Shown here piece by piece: positions 16,448 to 24,446 of a DNA stretch of 38,487 nt. A program made the translations under genes and the position numbers. The notes below the pieces were generated by a model that saw nothing but the letters and a program-made list of their open reading frames with translations, had not been told where the DNA came from and did not search any database. Origin of the DNA: Ruminococcaceae bacterium UBA7212 (lineage in GTDB: Bacteria; Bacillota; Clostridia; Oscillospirales; Acutalibacteraceae); contig DKUE01000008.1 of assembly GCA_002490525.1 (NCBI GenBank), positions 1-38,487 of the forward strand. The letters run 5' to 3'. Every line of letters begins with the position of its first letter. Positions within the stretch are counted from its first letter, which is position 1.

Positions 16448-17902
16448 ATGCAAACAAAATATGATGTATTGATTGTCGGCACGGGTGTCGGGGGCTTATA
16501 TACCGCACTGTCGCTTCCCGACAGCCTGTCGGTGCTGATGCTGTCCAAAAAAGAGGATACGCTTTCTAACAGTTCCTTAGCGCAGGGCGGCGTTGCCGCG
16601 GTTCTGAGCTTTGAAAACGACAGCTTTGACCTGCATTATGAAGATACGCTCATCGCAGGACAACGTAAAAATGACCCCGATGCGGTAAACGTGCTGGTAC
16701 ATGAGGGCCCTGACGATGTACGCAAAATTATGACCTACGGCGTAGATTTTGACAAAAACCCCGACGGTACCATTCAGAAAACGCTGGAAGGGGGACACTG
16801 CCGCCGCCGCATTGTGCATCATAAAGACACCACGGGAGCGGAAATTGTCAACAAGCTTCTGGCAGAAGTAAAAACACGCAAAAACATTACGCTCCTGGAC
16901 AATGCCATGGTCTATGCACTCACCAAGGTCAAAAGCGGCTTTTGCGCCGATATTTTAAGAAACGGCGAAAGCAAAACCGTATTTTGCGATTACTGCGTTC
17001 TCGCTACGGGCGGCATCGGCAGAGTTTATAAATATACGACCAATCCCGCTGTGGCAACCGGCGACGGCATCCGTCTTGCCTATGAATTAGGTGCACCCAT
17101 CAAAAATTTAAGCTATGTGCAGTTTCACCCCACCGCGTTCAACGGTACGGACCGCGAACAGTTTCTCATCAGTGAGGCCGTACGCGGCGAGGGGGCATAT
17201 CTTCTCAACTGCAAAAAAGAACGCTTTATGCATCGCTACGACCAGCGGTTAGAGTTAGCCCCGCGGGATGTCGTATCTAAGTGCATTATTATGGAAAGCC
17301 GAAAAACGGGCAGTAACGCATTTTATTTGGATATTACGCATCGCGACCGCGACTATCTTTTAGACCGTTTTCCCGGCATTTACGAGGGGTGTCGGAAGCA
17401 CGGCGTAGATATTACGAAGGATTTGATTCCCGTATTCCCCTGCCAGCACTATTTAATGGGCGGCATCGGCGTGGACTTAGACGCGCGGACAAGCATTGCG
17501 CGGCTGTATGCCGTCGGTGAATGCTCCTGCACAGGTGTACACGGCAAAAACCGTTTGGCGTCAAACTCCCTTTTAGAGGCACTCGTATTCGGCAGACGCG
17601 CCGCCGAGGACATTGCGCGCTGTATAGAGACCGGCTTTGCACACGTATCGGAAACCGAACATACTACAGATATTACCGGTGCACCCCTGCCAAAAGGGTT
17701 GCGCACGGAAATCCGCACGATTATGCAAAGGGCATATTTTGTCATTCCCGACCCCGGCGCAGTACGCACGGGCTTAAAACGTGTAGACTCCATTTTAAAG
17801 CGTCTGCAAACCGGGAAATTCGCCGTAACGCCCGATTACTGTGAGGCACTGAGCCTGGCTACGGTGGCGCACATTATATTAAAGGAGGTCGATGAGGGAT
17901 GA
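16448..17902 (+). CDS. nadB: L-aspartate oxidase
   Basis: A 484-residue FAD enzyme that oxidises L-aspartate to iminoaspartate, the first step of de novo NAD synthesis. The FAD-binding motif is DVLIVGTGVGGLYTALSL at residues 6-23. SSLAQGGVAAV, the substrate-proximal GGHCRRRIVHHKDTTG, FHPTAF, HYLMGGIGVD and GVHGKNRLASNSLLEALVFG are all family signatures. It is shorter than E. coli NadB (540), mostly in the C-terminal helical domain, as in other clostridial enzymes. In anaerobes fumarate is the likely electron acceptor. It starts 10 bases after murC and overlaps nadC by 4 bases, so nadB and nadC are coupled. Quinolinate synthase (nadA), usually in this operon, is not in the window. Confidence 0.95.
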   Translation: MQTKYDVLIVGTGVGGLYTALSLPDSLSVLMLSKKEDTLSNSSLAQGGVAAVLSFENDSFDLHYEDTLIAGQRKNDPDAVNVLVHEGPDDVRKIMTYGVDFDKNPDGTIQKTLEGGHCRRRIVHHKDTTGAEIVNKLLAEVKTRKNITLLDNAMVYALTKVKSGFCADILRNGESKTVFCDYCVLATGGIGRVYKYTTNPAVATGDGIRLAYELGAPIKNLSYVQFHPTAFNGTDREQFLISEAVRGEGAYLLNCKKERFMHRYDQRLELAPRDVVSKCIIMESRKTGSNAFYLDITHRDRDYLLDRFPGIYEGCRKHGVDITKDLIPVFPCQHYLMGGIGVDLDARTSIARLYAVGECSCTGVHGKNRLASNSLLEALVFGRRAAEDIARCIETGFAHVSETEHTTDITGAPLPKGLRTEIRTIMQRAYFVIPDPGAVRTGLKRVDSILKRLQTGKFAVTPDYCEALSLATVAHIILKEVDEG

Positions 17903-18738
17903 ACCTACCGCAATTTTATGTAGACGATATCATCACCCGCGCACTGAAAGAGGATATAAACTATTTGGATGTTTCTTCGGACTATCTGATTCCCGAAAAC
18001 CAGCGTGACGAAGCCTATTTTATTGCAAAGGCGGACGGCGTGCTGTGCGGACTTTCCGTTGCTATGCGAACCTTTGCGTTGCTGGACGATACATTTGAAG
18101 CAAAGCTTTATAAGCAGGACGGCGACAAAATTCAAAAGGGTGACTTAATTGCCGAATTTTCGGGCAAAACCGTTTTACTTTTGAAGGGAGAGCGCACTGC
18201 ACTCAATTTATTACAACATATGTCGGGGATTGCAACCGCGACCGCCAAGGCAGTGGAATTGGTCCAGGGCACAAATGCACAAATTACCGACACCCGCAAG
18301 ACCCTGCCCGGCATGCGCGCTTTACAGAAATATGCGGTTGTCTGCGGCGGCGGAAAGAACCACCGTTTCAATCTGTCGGACGGCGCAATGCTCAAGGATA
18401 ATCACATTGATGCGGGCGGCGGCATTACAAACGCTGTTGCCGCATTGCGCGAAAAACTCGGGCACATGGTGAAAATTGAGGTGGAAACCCGCAATTTAGA
18501 CGAAGTGCGCGAGGCCGTCACGGCGGGCGCGGACATCATTATGCTCGACAATATGTCCAATGAAGATATGTGCGAAGCCGTTGCCATTATTGACGGGCGC
18601 GCCAAAACCGAGGCCTCGGGCGGCATTACGCTCGGCACGCTTGCCGAAGTGGCAAAAACCGGCGTGGATATTATTTCTCTCGGCGCACTTACCCACTCCG
18701 TACAGGCATTTGACATTTCCATGCGGATGAAAAAATAA
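17899..18738 (+). CDS. nadC: nicotinate-nucleotide pyrophosphorylase (carboxylating)
   Basis: A 279-residue quinolinate phosphoribosyltransferase that converts quinolinate and PRPP to nicotinate mononucleotide, CO2 and PPi. Family motifs are ERTALNLLQHMSGIAT near residue 98, DTRKTLPGMRALQKYAV near 132, GGGKNHRFNLSDGAMLKDNHI near 150, DIIMLDNMS near 212 and EASGGI near 236. Length is normal. It starts within the last codons of nadB, with GGAGG upstream inside nadB. It is the last gene of the murC-nadB-nadC transcript and is followed by a strong terminator. Confidence 0.96.
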   Translation: MNLPQFYVDDIITRALKEDINYLDVSSDYLIPENQRDEAYFIAKADGVLCGLSVAMRTFALLDDTFEAKLYKQDGDKIQKGDLIAEFSGKTVLLLKGERTALNLLQHMSGIATATAKAVELVQGTNAQITDTRKTLPGMRALQKYAVVCGGGKNHRFNLSDGAMLKDNHIDAGGGITNAVAALREKLGHMVKIEVETRNLDEVREAVTAGADIIMLDNMSNEDMCEAVAIIDGRAKTEASGGITLGTLAEVAKTGVDIISLGALTHSVQAFDISMRMKK

Positions 18739-18767
18739 AAAATGTGTCGAAAAATAATGTCGAAATT

Positions 18768-18804
18768 GAAAATCCTTCCCGACAAAAATGCGGGAAGGAT
18801 TTTC
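18768..18804. terminator. bidirectional terminator, nadC and coat genes
   Basis: GAAAATCCTTCCCG (18768-18781) and CGGGAAGGATTTTC (18791-18804) form a perfect 14-bp stem around a 9-base loop. The A/T-rich ends of the stem provide the U-tract on either strand. It separates the convergent nadC and CotF-type genes. Confidence 0.8.
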
Positions 18805-18806
18805 GA

Positions 18807-19052
18807 TTACTGTGCAGAAAACTTCTGCTTGACGGTATTGATTTTGGTCTGTTCGACCTGCTCGGTCGGATACCATCCCTTTTGCATCATTTTGCCGTAC
18901 AGTGTATCCTGCATGCAAAGCGATTCGTTCAGCGCGTCGTTAAAGGTTTTGCGCACATTGTCTGTCGGCGATTCAATTGTACCGTGCATATAGAGGTCGC
19001 ATACGCCTTTTTCCAAAAGCAGAATGCCCTCCATTAAATTTTTATCATCCAT
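18807..19052 (-). CDS. CotF-family spore coat protein
   Basis: An 81-residue all-helical protein resembling the coat F (CotF) domain, a ferritin-like spore coat family. The pattern GILLLEKGVCDLYMHGTIES, then FNDALNESLCMQDTLYGKM, then KGWYPTEQ is characteristic and aligns with the protein at 28988-29269. The start at 19052 is chosen for its AAGGAG 7 bases upstream. The gene follows a 57-residue helical partner by 32 bases. The same two-gene arrangement recurs at 28988-29528. It probably binds the spore surface or coat late in sporulation; function is by family only. Confidence 0.8.
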   Translation of the reverse strand: MDDKNLMEGILLLEKGVCDLYMHGTIESPTDNVRKTFNDALNESLCMQDTLYGKMMQKGWYPTEQVEQTKINTVKQKFSAQ

Positions 19053-19084
19053 AGTTTTCTCCTTTTTTCTGTATCCAAAATCTG

Positions 19085-19258
19085 TTACAGCAAACCGTAA
19101 AAGCTCTGGAACAGTTGGCTGTGCCGCTGTGCCATCTGCTGTACACACATCTTCAAATCGGCATCCTGCATTTGATTCATAACCTCATTACAGCGCGTTT
19201 GGAAATATTGCTCGTGTCCGAGCGCGTCTTCCACGTATAACAATTCTTTATTTGTCAT
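19085..19258 (-). CDS. small helical CotF-like spore coat partner
   Basis: A 57-residue helical protein (NKELLYVEDALGHEQYFQTR, then AQRHSQLF) that aligns with the 61-residue protein at 29343-29528: both have an EDAL..E block, an acidic turn after a Met, and a C-terminal helix with Q.A..H. It looks like a half CotF or ferritin-like hairpin and may pair with the downstream CotF-type protein to make a four-helix unit. The start at 19258 has GGAGGTGA 7 bases upstream. No clear sporulation promoter could be fixed, though GCATATTTTG near 19301-19310 has a CATANNNT-like -10. Confidence 0.7.
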   Translation of the reverse strand: MTNKELLYVEDALGHEQYFQTRCNEVMNQMQDADLKMCVQQMAQRHSQLFQSFYGLL

Positions 19259-19319
19259 TTTGACTTCACCTCCGTCGCGTTTAGTATTTGAAAATCCGTA
19301 CAAAATATGCAAAAAGAAA

Positions 19320-19343
19320 ACCGCCGATTCCGACATCGGCGGT
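19320..19343 (-). terminator. terminator of the ArsC/Spx-family gene
   Basis: ACCGCCGAT and ATCGGCGGT form a perfect 9-bp stem with a six-base loop. The minus-strand tail is TTTCTTTTTGC. It separates this gene from the downstream coat pair. Confidence 0.8.
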
Positions 19344-19358
19344 AAATTCTGTATTTTT

Positions 19359-19724
19359 TTAATTTATTTTATACCCGGTTGTCGCAGCCCATTTTTCCGC
19401 ACGGAATCCTGTTAAAACAAAATTTTCGCCGATAAGCAACGGACGCTTTACCAGCATGCCGTCCGTTGCCAACAGTTTCAGCTGTTCTTCTTCGGTCATT
19501 TCGGGCAATTTGTCTTTCAGACCCATAGATTTATACAAAAGGCCGCTTGTATTAAAAAGGCTTTTGAGCGGCAGACCGCTTTTTGCGTACCATGTCGAAA
19601 GCTCTGCAAAAGTCGGATTTTGCAGTTTGATGTCGCGGTCTTCAAATTCTGCGCCCTGCTCCAAAAGCCATTTTTTGGCTTTCTGACAGGTACTGCATTT
19701 CGGATATTCTAAAAACAAAAGCAT
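19359..19724 (-). CDS. ArsC/Spx family thioredoxin-fold protein
   Basis: A 121-residue protein of the ArsC/Spx family. The N-terminal FLEYPKCSTCQKAKKWL has the CxxC redox pair, followed by the family helix and LKSLFNTSGLLYKSMGL. The C-terminal half has the MLVKRPLLIGENFVLTGFR block shared by YffB/ArsC proteins. Members include glutaredoxin-linked arsenate reductases and the regulator Spx, and the sequence alone does not tell which. The lack of neighbouring ars genes argues against arsenic detoxification. The start at 19724 has AAGGA 9 bases upstream; an ATG at 19733 lies too close to it. Single gene with its own terminator. Confidence 0.88.
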   Translation of the reverse strand: MLLFLEYPKCSTCQKAKKWLLEQGAEFEDRDIKLQNPTFAELSTWYAKSGLPLKSLFNTSGLLYKSMGLKDKLPEMTEEEQLKLLATDGMLVKRPLLIGENFVLTGFRAEKWAATTGYKIN

Positions 19725-19971
19725 ATTTTTCATTCCTTTTTGTTTTGTGTTTAAAAAGTATAGCATGAAAAGCGCAGCCTTGCAAGTGGGCGCGAAAGAA
19801 CAGCGGATGGACTCGAAAACAGTACGCCTGTCCTACGCCAACGGTAACGCGCTGACCGTAGGGGCTCGAGAGATTCTTCGCCTGTGGCTCAGAATGACGA
19901 ATTTTTGCAAGATACGTAAACAGGTGCAAACAATGTTCACAAAAAGTTTAAAACTTTTTATGCTTGTCCGC
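19725..19971. other. intergenic with a repeat fragment
   Basis: No gene is seen between the ArsC/Spx-family gene and the htpG promoter. The stretch includes the inverted 29-bp repeat copy (19870-19898) and a neighbouring GACCGTAGGGGCTCG sequence like that beside the other copy. Confidence 0.5.
19870..19898 (-). repeat. dispersed 29-bp repeat, copy B2
   Basis: Inverted copy of the repeat at 13251-13279, 26 of 29 bases identical, again intergenic. Confidence 0.6.
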
Positions 19972-20000
19972 TTGAAAAATGGAAAAAACAGGTGTATAGT
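19972..20000 (+). promoter_or_regulatory. sigma-A promoter of htpG
   Basis: TTGAAA (19972-19977) and TATAGT (19995-20000) with a 17-bp spacer. Transcription would start near 20007, within the CIRCE operator. Confidence 0.8.
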
Positions 20001-20005
20001 GTATA

Positions 20006-20032
20006 TTAGCACTCGAAAAGGTAGAGTGCTAA
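20006..20032 (+). promoter_or_regulatory. CIRCE element, HrcA operator of htpG
   Basis: TTAGCACTC, nine bases, then GAGTGCTAA: a perfect match to the CIRCE consensus bound by the heat-shock repressor HrcA. It overlaps the predicted htpG start site, so HrcA binding would block transcription until GroEL is titrated by unfolded protein. In B. subtilis htpG is not in the HrcA regulon, so the arrangement is notable. Confidence 0.95.
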
Positions 20033-20116
20033 TTTTAAAACGAAGGGTACAAATCCCCGAATATACAGGAAAGGACGATACCGCGTGAACGGCGCCGTAT
20101 CGAAACGGTGAACAAT

Positions 20117-22006
20117 ATGGCAAAAAAGCAGTTTAAAACCGAATCCAAGCGCATGCTCGACCTGATGATTCATTCCATTTACACCAATCAGGAAATATTC
20201 TTGCGCGAGTTGATTTCCAACGCAAGCGACGCGATTGATAAGCTGTATTTTAAATCGCTGACAGATGAAAATGTACACATGGCGCGTGAGGATTTCAGAA
20301 TCGACATTTCGATTGACAAAGAAAACCGCCTGCTGAAAATCTCCGACAACGGCATCGGCATGACCGAGGAAGAATTGGACAAAAACCTTGGCACGATTGC
20401 CAAAAGCGGTTCCCTGCAGTTTTCCAAGGAAAATGAAACCGACGCACACGATGTAGATATTATCGGGCAGTTCGGTGTTGGCTTTTACGCCGCGTTTATG
20501 GTTGCGGACAAGGTCGAGGTCGTCAGCCGTGCATACGGTGCAGAACAGGCGTTCAAATGGCAATCGTCGGGTGCGGACGGCTATACGATTACCGAAACAG
20601 AAAAGGACTCTGTCGGCACGGACATCACCCTGCACATCAAGGAGAGCAGTGAAGAAGCCGATTTTGACAAGTATTTAGAGACCTACACGATTTCTTCGCT
20701 TATCAAGAAATACTCCGACTACATCCGCTTCCCGATTAAAATGGATATGGAGCGTTCCCGGCCGAAAGAGGGTGCAGAAGGCGAATATGAGACCTATACG
20801 GAAAACGAAACTGTTAACAGCATGATTCCGCTTTGGAAGAAAAACAAAAGCGAAATCACAGAGGACGAGTACAACAAATTCTACACCGACCAATTTTTTG
20901 CCTATGATAAGCCTCTGCATGTCATTCACCAAAAAGCAGAGGGTACAACCAGCTATCAGGCACTGCTGTTTATCCCCGAAAAAGCGGATTACAACTACTA
21001 TTCCAAGAATTTCGAAAAAGGTCTGGCACTGTATTGCAGCGGCGTAAAAATCATGGACAAATGCGCCGACCTGTTGCCCGACTGCTTCAGCTTCGTGAAA
21101 GGTGTTGTAGATTCCGAGGACCTCTCTCTGAACATCTCGCGCGAAATGCTCCAGCAGGACAGACAGTTAAAGGTCATTGCCCGCGCACTCGAAAAGAAAA
21201 TTAAAAAAGAGTTGGAAGACATGTTCGCAAATTCCCGCGAGGATTACGAAAAATTTTGGAAATCTTTCGGTCTCCAACTGAAATATGCGCTGTACAGCTC
21301 CTTCGGCGGCGAACGCGAATTACTCGAAAATCTGCTGTTGTTTACACGCGCGTCCGACTCCAAGCTTTGCACGCTGAAGGAATACCGTGACACGATGCCC
21401 GAAGCACAAAAATACATTTACTACGCGGCAGGCGAAAGTGCGCAAAAGCTCAATCTCTTACCGCAGGCGGAAGCTGTACGCGACAAGGGCTTTGACATGC
21501 TGTGCCTGACGGATGACGTGGATGAATTCTTAATGCAGATTTTACGAAGCTATGACGAAAAAGAGTTCCGCTCCATTTCGGGCGGTGATTTAGGGCTGGA
21601 AACCGAGGAAGAAAAGAAAGAGCACGACGAAAAAGCGGAATCCAACAAGCCGCTGTTCGACTTTATGAAAGAGTCCTTGGACGGCAAGGTCAGCGAAGTG
21701 GTTTTGAGCAACAAACTGAAATCGCACCCCGTGTGCCTTTCAAGCAAAGGCGCGGTCAGCATCGAAATGGAAAAGGTGCTCGACAGTATGCCCAATGCGG
21801 AAAATGCGCCGAAAGCAGAAAAGGTACTCGAACTCAACGGCAATCACCCCGTATTTGAAGCGCTTTCCAAGGCCTATGCCGCAGAGGATAAAGAGAAAGC
21901 AAAGCAATATACAGATTTGCTGTATAACCAAGCACTGCTGATTGAAGGACTTTCGATTGAAGACCCCGTTGCATTCTCCAACGCCATCTGCACATTGATG
22001 CAGTAA
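20117..22006 (+). CDS. htpG: molecular chaperone HtpG (bacterial Hsp90)
   Basis: A 629-residue Hsp90 homologue, an ATP-driven dimeric chaperone of the cytoplasm. The N-terminal GHKL ATPase shows ELISNASDAIDKLYF near residue 30, DNGIGMTEEEL near 76 and GQFGVGFYAAFMV near 119. The middle-domain signature GVVDSEDLSLNISREMLQQ is near 336, and the C-terminal dimerisation part follows. The acidic linker of eukaryotic Hsp90 is absent, as expected. Start 20117 is preferred because GGTGA lies 5 bases upstream and the protein begins AKKQFKTESKRML as usual; GTG at 20108 is an in-frame alternative. It is monocistronic, under a perfect CIRCE. Confidence 0.97.
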   Translation: MAKKQFKTESKRMLDLMIHSIYTNQEIFLRELISNASDAIDKLYFKSLTDENVHMAREDFRIDISIDKENRLLKISDNGIGMTEEELDKNLGTIAKSGSLQFSKENETDAHDVDIIGQFGVGFYAAFMVADKVEVVSRAYGAEQAFKWQSSGADGYTITETEKDSVGTDITLHIKESSEEADFDKYLETYTISSLIKKYSDYIRFPIKMDMERSRPKEGAEGEYETYTENETVNSMIPLWKKNKSEITEDEYNKFYTDQFFAYDKPLHVIHQKAEGTTSYQALLFIPEKADYNYYSKNFEKGLALYCSGVKIMDKCADLLPDCFSFVKGVVDSEDLSLNISREMLQQDRQLKVIARALEKKIKKELEDMFANSREDYEKFWKSFGLQLKYALYSSFGGERELLENLLLFTRASDSKLCTLKEYRDTMPEAQKYIYYAAGESAQKLNLLPQAEAVRDKGFDMLCLTDDVDEFLMQILRSYDEKEFRSISGGDLGLETEEEKKEHDEKAESNKPLFDFMKESLDGKVSEVVLSNKLKSHPVCLSSKGAVSIEMEKVLDSMPNAENAPKAEKVLELNGNHPVFEALSKAYAAEDKEKAKQYTDLLYNQALLIEGLSIEDPVAFSNAICTLMQ

Positions 22007-22017
22007 GCATAAAACTC

Positions 22018-22053
22018 AAAATTCCCCTGTCTATAGAAAGACAGGGGAATTTT
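22018..22053. terminator. bidirectional terminator, htpG and pheT
   Basis: AAAATTCCCCTGTCT (22018-22032) and AGACAGGGGAATTTT (22039-22053) make a perfect 15-bp stem with a six-base loop and A/T-rich flanks on both sides, between two convergent genes. Confidence 0.9.
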
Positions 22054-22067
22054 TATACACTTTGCGG

Positions 22068-24428
22068 TTACTGTTTCAGCGTGATGCCGTCTTTGGCGAG
22101 GTCGGCGATAATGCCGTCCACCACCTGCATCACTTCTTCACGGGTCAGTGTGCGCTCCGGATTTGCAAAAGTCAGACGCGTGGTAATGGATTTACCCGCC
22201 ACGTCACGGTAGGTATCCACCACCGTTGTTTTGCGAATCCAATCACAGTTTGCCGCCGCAATCGCCTTGCCGATGGGTGCGTAGGTGTCGGACACAAACG
22301 AAAGGTCAATCTCCATTTCAGGGAAGCGGGACGGCTCGCTGTAGTGAATCCCGTCATTGGCAAGTGCGGAGAATGCCCGCACGTCAATTTCCGCAAATAC
22401 CACCGATGCTTTTTTGTCGATTTTCTTGGAAACCGTCGGATGCACTGTACCGATAATGCCTAAAACCGTATCGCCGCACAGCACGGTGTTCAGATTGCGC
22501 GGGTGCTCATAGACATGCGTGGGCTCTGTTGTCTCAAAACGAAGGGTTTGGTGTTTAATGTCCCCTGCAAGATTTGCGAGCATGGATGCCAGTTCAAAGT
22601 ACAGGCTTTCGGTCGTTTTTATTTTACTGTACAGCGTAATTGCCAGCTTTTTGTATTCGCGGCAAAGATTGCTTGCATCTACGCCGTCCACGGTTCTGGC
22701 GATTTCAAAAATACCGAAATCGGGCGCAAAGCCGATATTGGAACGCACCTGACAAAGCTGTGTCGGTATAATAGATTTGCGAATCGTTTCAATATTGGGG
22801 TTCGTGGCATTGATTAGCTTGATATTTTCTTCCACGGGAATGCCGAGCGCCTTGTACTCGTCATAATACGCCCAAATATAGGAGTGTACCTCATGGAGCG
22901 CAAACCGCTTCACCAAAATATCCTTCATCTTGTCTTCCACGGTTTTTTCCTGTGCGGTACGGACAGGATACAGCGGTGCTGTTGCGGTGTGGACCGCAAA
23001 ATTATCATAACCGTAAATGCGGGTAATTTCTTCTACAATGTCCGCTTTCATCGTCACGTCTTTTGTCGCACGCCAGCTCGGCACTTTCACGGTGAATTCG
23101 CCGTTCTGCTCTGTAACGCCGAAGCCCAAAGACAATAAAGTTTTTACAATCGTGTCCGTATCAATGGAAATACCCGTATAGCGGTCAATGAACGCGCGGT
23201 CAAATTGGAGTGTGACCGCCTCGTAACGGCGAGCATATGCATCCGTCAGCGCAGAAACCACACGCGCACCTTTATCCGTATCGGTCAAGAGCTTAACGAA
23301 ACGGGCAATGGCAGGCACGGTCATCTCAGGGTCAAGACACTTTTCATATCGTTGGGAAGCGTCGGTTCTGTGCGCCAGGCGCACGGTGGACTTGCGCACA
23401 CTCGCCGCGTCAAAGGTTGCGGATTCCAGCGTCAGGGTGGTGGTATCCTCCACAATTTCCGAATCCAGACCGCCCATAATCCCCGCAATTGCCACCGGAG
23501 TATTGTCATTGCAAATCATTAAGGTGTTTTCATCGATGTTGCGGTCTGCACCGTCCAGAGTTTGGAATGTAAACGGCACAGGGAAACGCTTAACACGAAT
23601 CTTCTCCACCTTGCGTGAATCAAACGCATGCATCGGCTGTCCCATTTCGAGCATCAGATAATTCGTCAAATCCGCCAGGAAGTTGATGGCGCGCATCCCG
23701 CAGTAGTACAGGCGAATGCGCATATTTACGGGACTTACCGCCGTGTGAATGTTCTCCACCTGCAAGCAGGAGTATCTAAGACAAAGCGGGTCTTCAATTT
23801 TCAAATCCACCTTCGGCAGAGTGTCATAAGCGTGCAAATCCGCCGTTTCCATCGGCTTTAACGGCCTGTTTGCCAACGCCGCAAACTCACGCGCAATGCC
23901 GTAATGTCCCCAAAGGTCGGGGCGATTGGTTAAGGATTTGTTATCGACCTCAAACACAATGTCATCAATGGCGTAGGCGTCTTTCAAATCCGTCCCGTTC
24001 GGCAGATTGTCGGTAATCTCCATAATGCCCGAATTGTCATCGCTGATGCCGATTTCCTTTTCCGAACAGCACATGCCGTAGGACGTGTATCCCGCTAATT
24101 TACGCGGTGCAATCGTAATATCACCGATTTGCGCACCCACCTTTGCAAAAGCAGTTTGCATGCCGACGCGCACATTCGGCGCACCGCAGACAACGTCTAC
24201 CAGCTCCGCTTCACCGATATCCACTTTCAAAAGGTGCAGTTTTTCCGATTCAGGGTGCGCTTCGACCGATTTGATTTCCGCCGCGACAACGCCCGACAAA
24301 TCCTGCCCTTTCATAAAAATTTCATTTTCGACCTCGGCGGTGGACAGGGAAAAGCGGTGAATCAAATCTAATTTGTCCAAGCCCGAAAAATCCACATAAT
24401 CCGAAATCCAGTTCATAGATAAAAACAT
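22068..24428 (-). CDS. pheT: phenylalanine--tRNA ligase beta subunit
   Basis: A 786-residue beta subunit of phenylalanyl-tRNA synthetase. Domains in order are the N-terminal EMAP-like tRNA-binding domain (KSVEAHPESEKLHLLKVDIG near residue 55), the B3/B4 editing region (RPDLWGHYGIAREFAAL near 170, then QPMHAFDS and GIMGG), the B5 domain with MKADIVEEITRIYGYDN near 470, the catalytic-like core, and the C-terminal FDX-ACB anticodon-binding domain (FPEMEIDLSFV to the end). Length is typical. It follows pheS by 18 bases; AAGGCGG precedes its ATG. It functions as an alpha2-beta2 enzyme in the cytoplasm and is controlled with pheS by the Phe T-box. Confidence 0.97.
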   Translation of the reverse strand: MFLSMNWISDYVDFSGLDKLDLIHRFSLSTAEVENEIFMKGQDLSGVVAAEIKSVEAHPESEKLHLLKVDIGEAELVDVVCGAPNVRVGMQTAFAKVGAQIGDITIAPRKLAGYTSYGMCCSEKEIGISDDNSGIMEITDNLPNGTDLKDAYAIDDIVFEVDNKSLTNRPDLWGHYGIAREFAALANRPLKPMETADLHAYDTLPKVDLKIEDPLCLRYSCLQVENIHTAVSPVNMRIRLYYCGMRAINFLADLTNYLMLEMGQPMHAFDSRKVEKIRVKRFPVPFTFQTLDGADRNIDENTLMICNDNTPVAIAGIMGGLDSEIVEDTTTLTLESATFDAASVRKSTVRLAHRTDASQRYEKCLDPEMTVPAIARFVKLLTDTDKGARVVSALTDAYARRYEAVTLQFDRAFIDRYTGISIDTDTIVKTLLSLGFGVTEQNGEFTVKVPSWRATKDVTMKADIVEEITRIYGYDNFAVHTATAPLYPVRTAQEKTVEDKMKDILVKRFALHEVHSYIWAYYDEYKALGIPVEENIKLINATNPNIETIRKSIIPTQLCQVRSNIGFAPDFGIFEIARTVDGVDASNLCREYKKLAITLYSKIKTTESLYFELASMLANLAGDIKHQTLRFETTEPTHVYEHPRNLNTVLCGDTVLGIIGTVHPTVSKKIDKKASVVFAEIDVRAFSALANDGIHYSEPSRFPEMEIDLSFVSDTYAPIGKAIAAANCDWIRKTTVVDTYRDVAGKSITTRLTFANPERTLTREEVMQVVDGIIADLAKDGITLKQ

Positions 24429-24446
24429 AAATTTTCGCCGCCTTTC

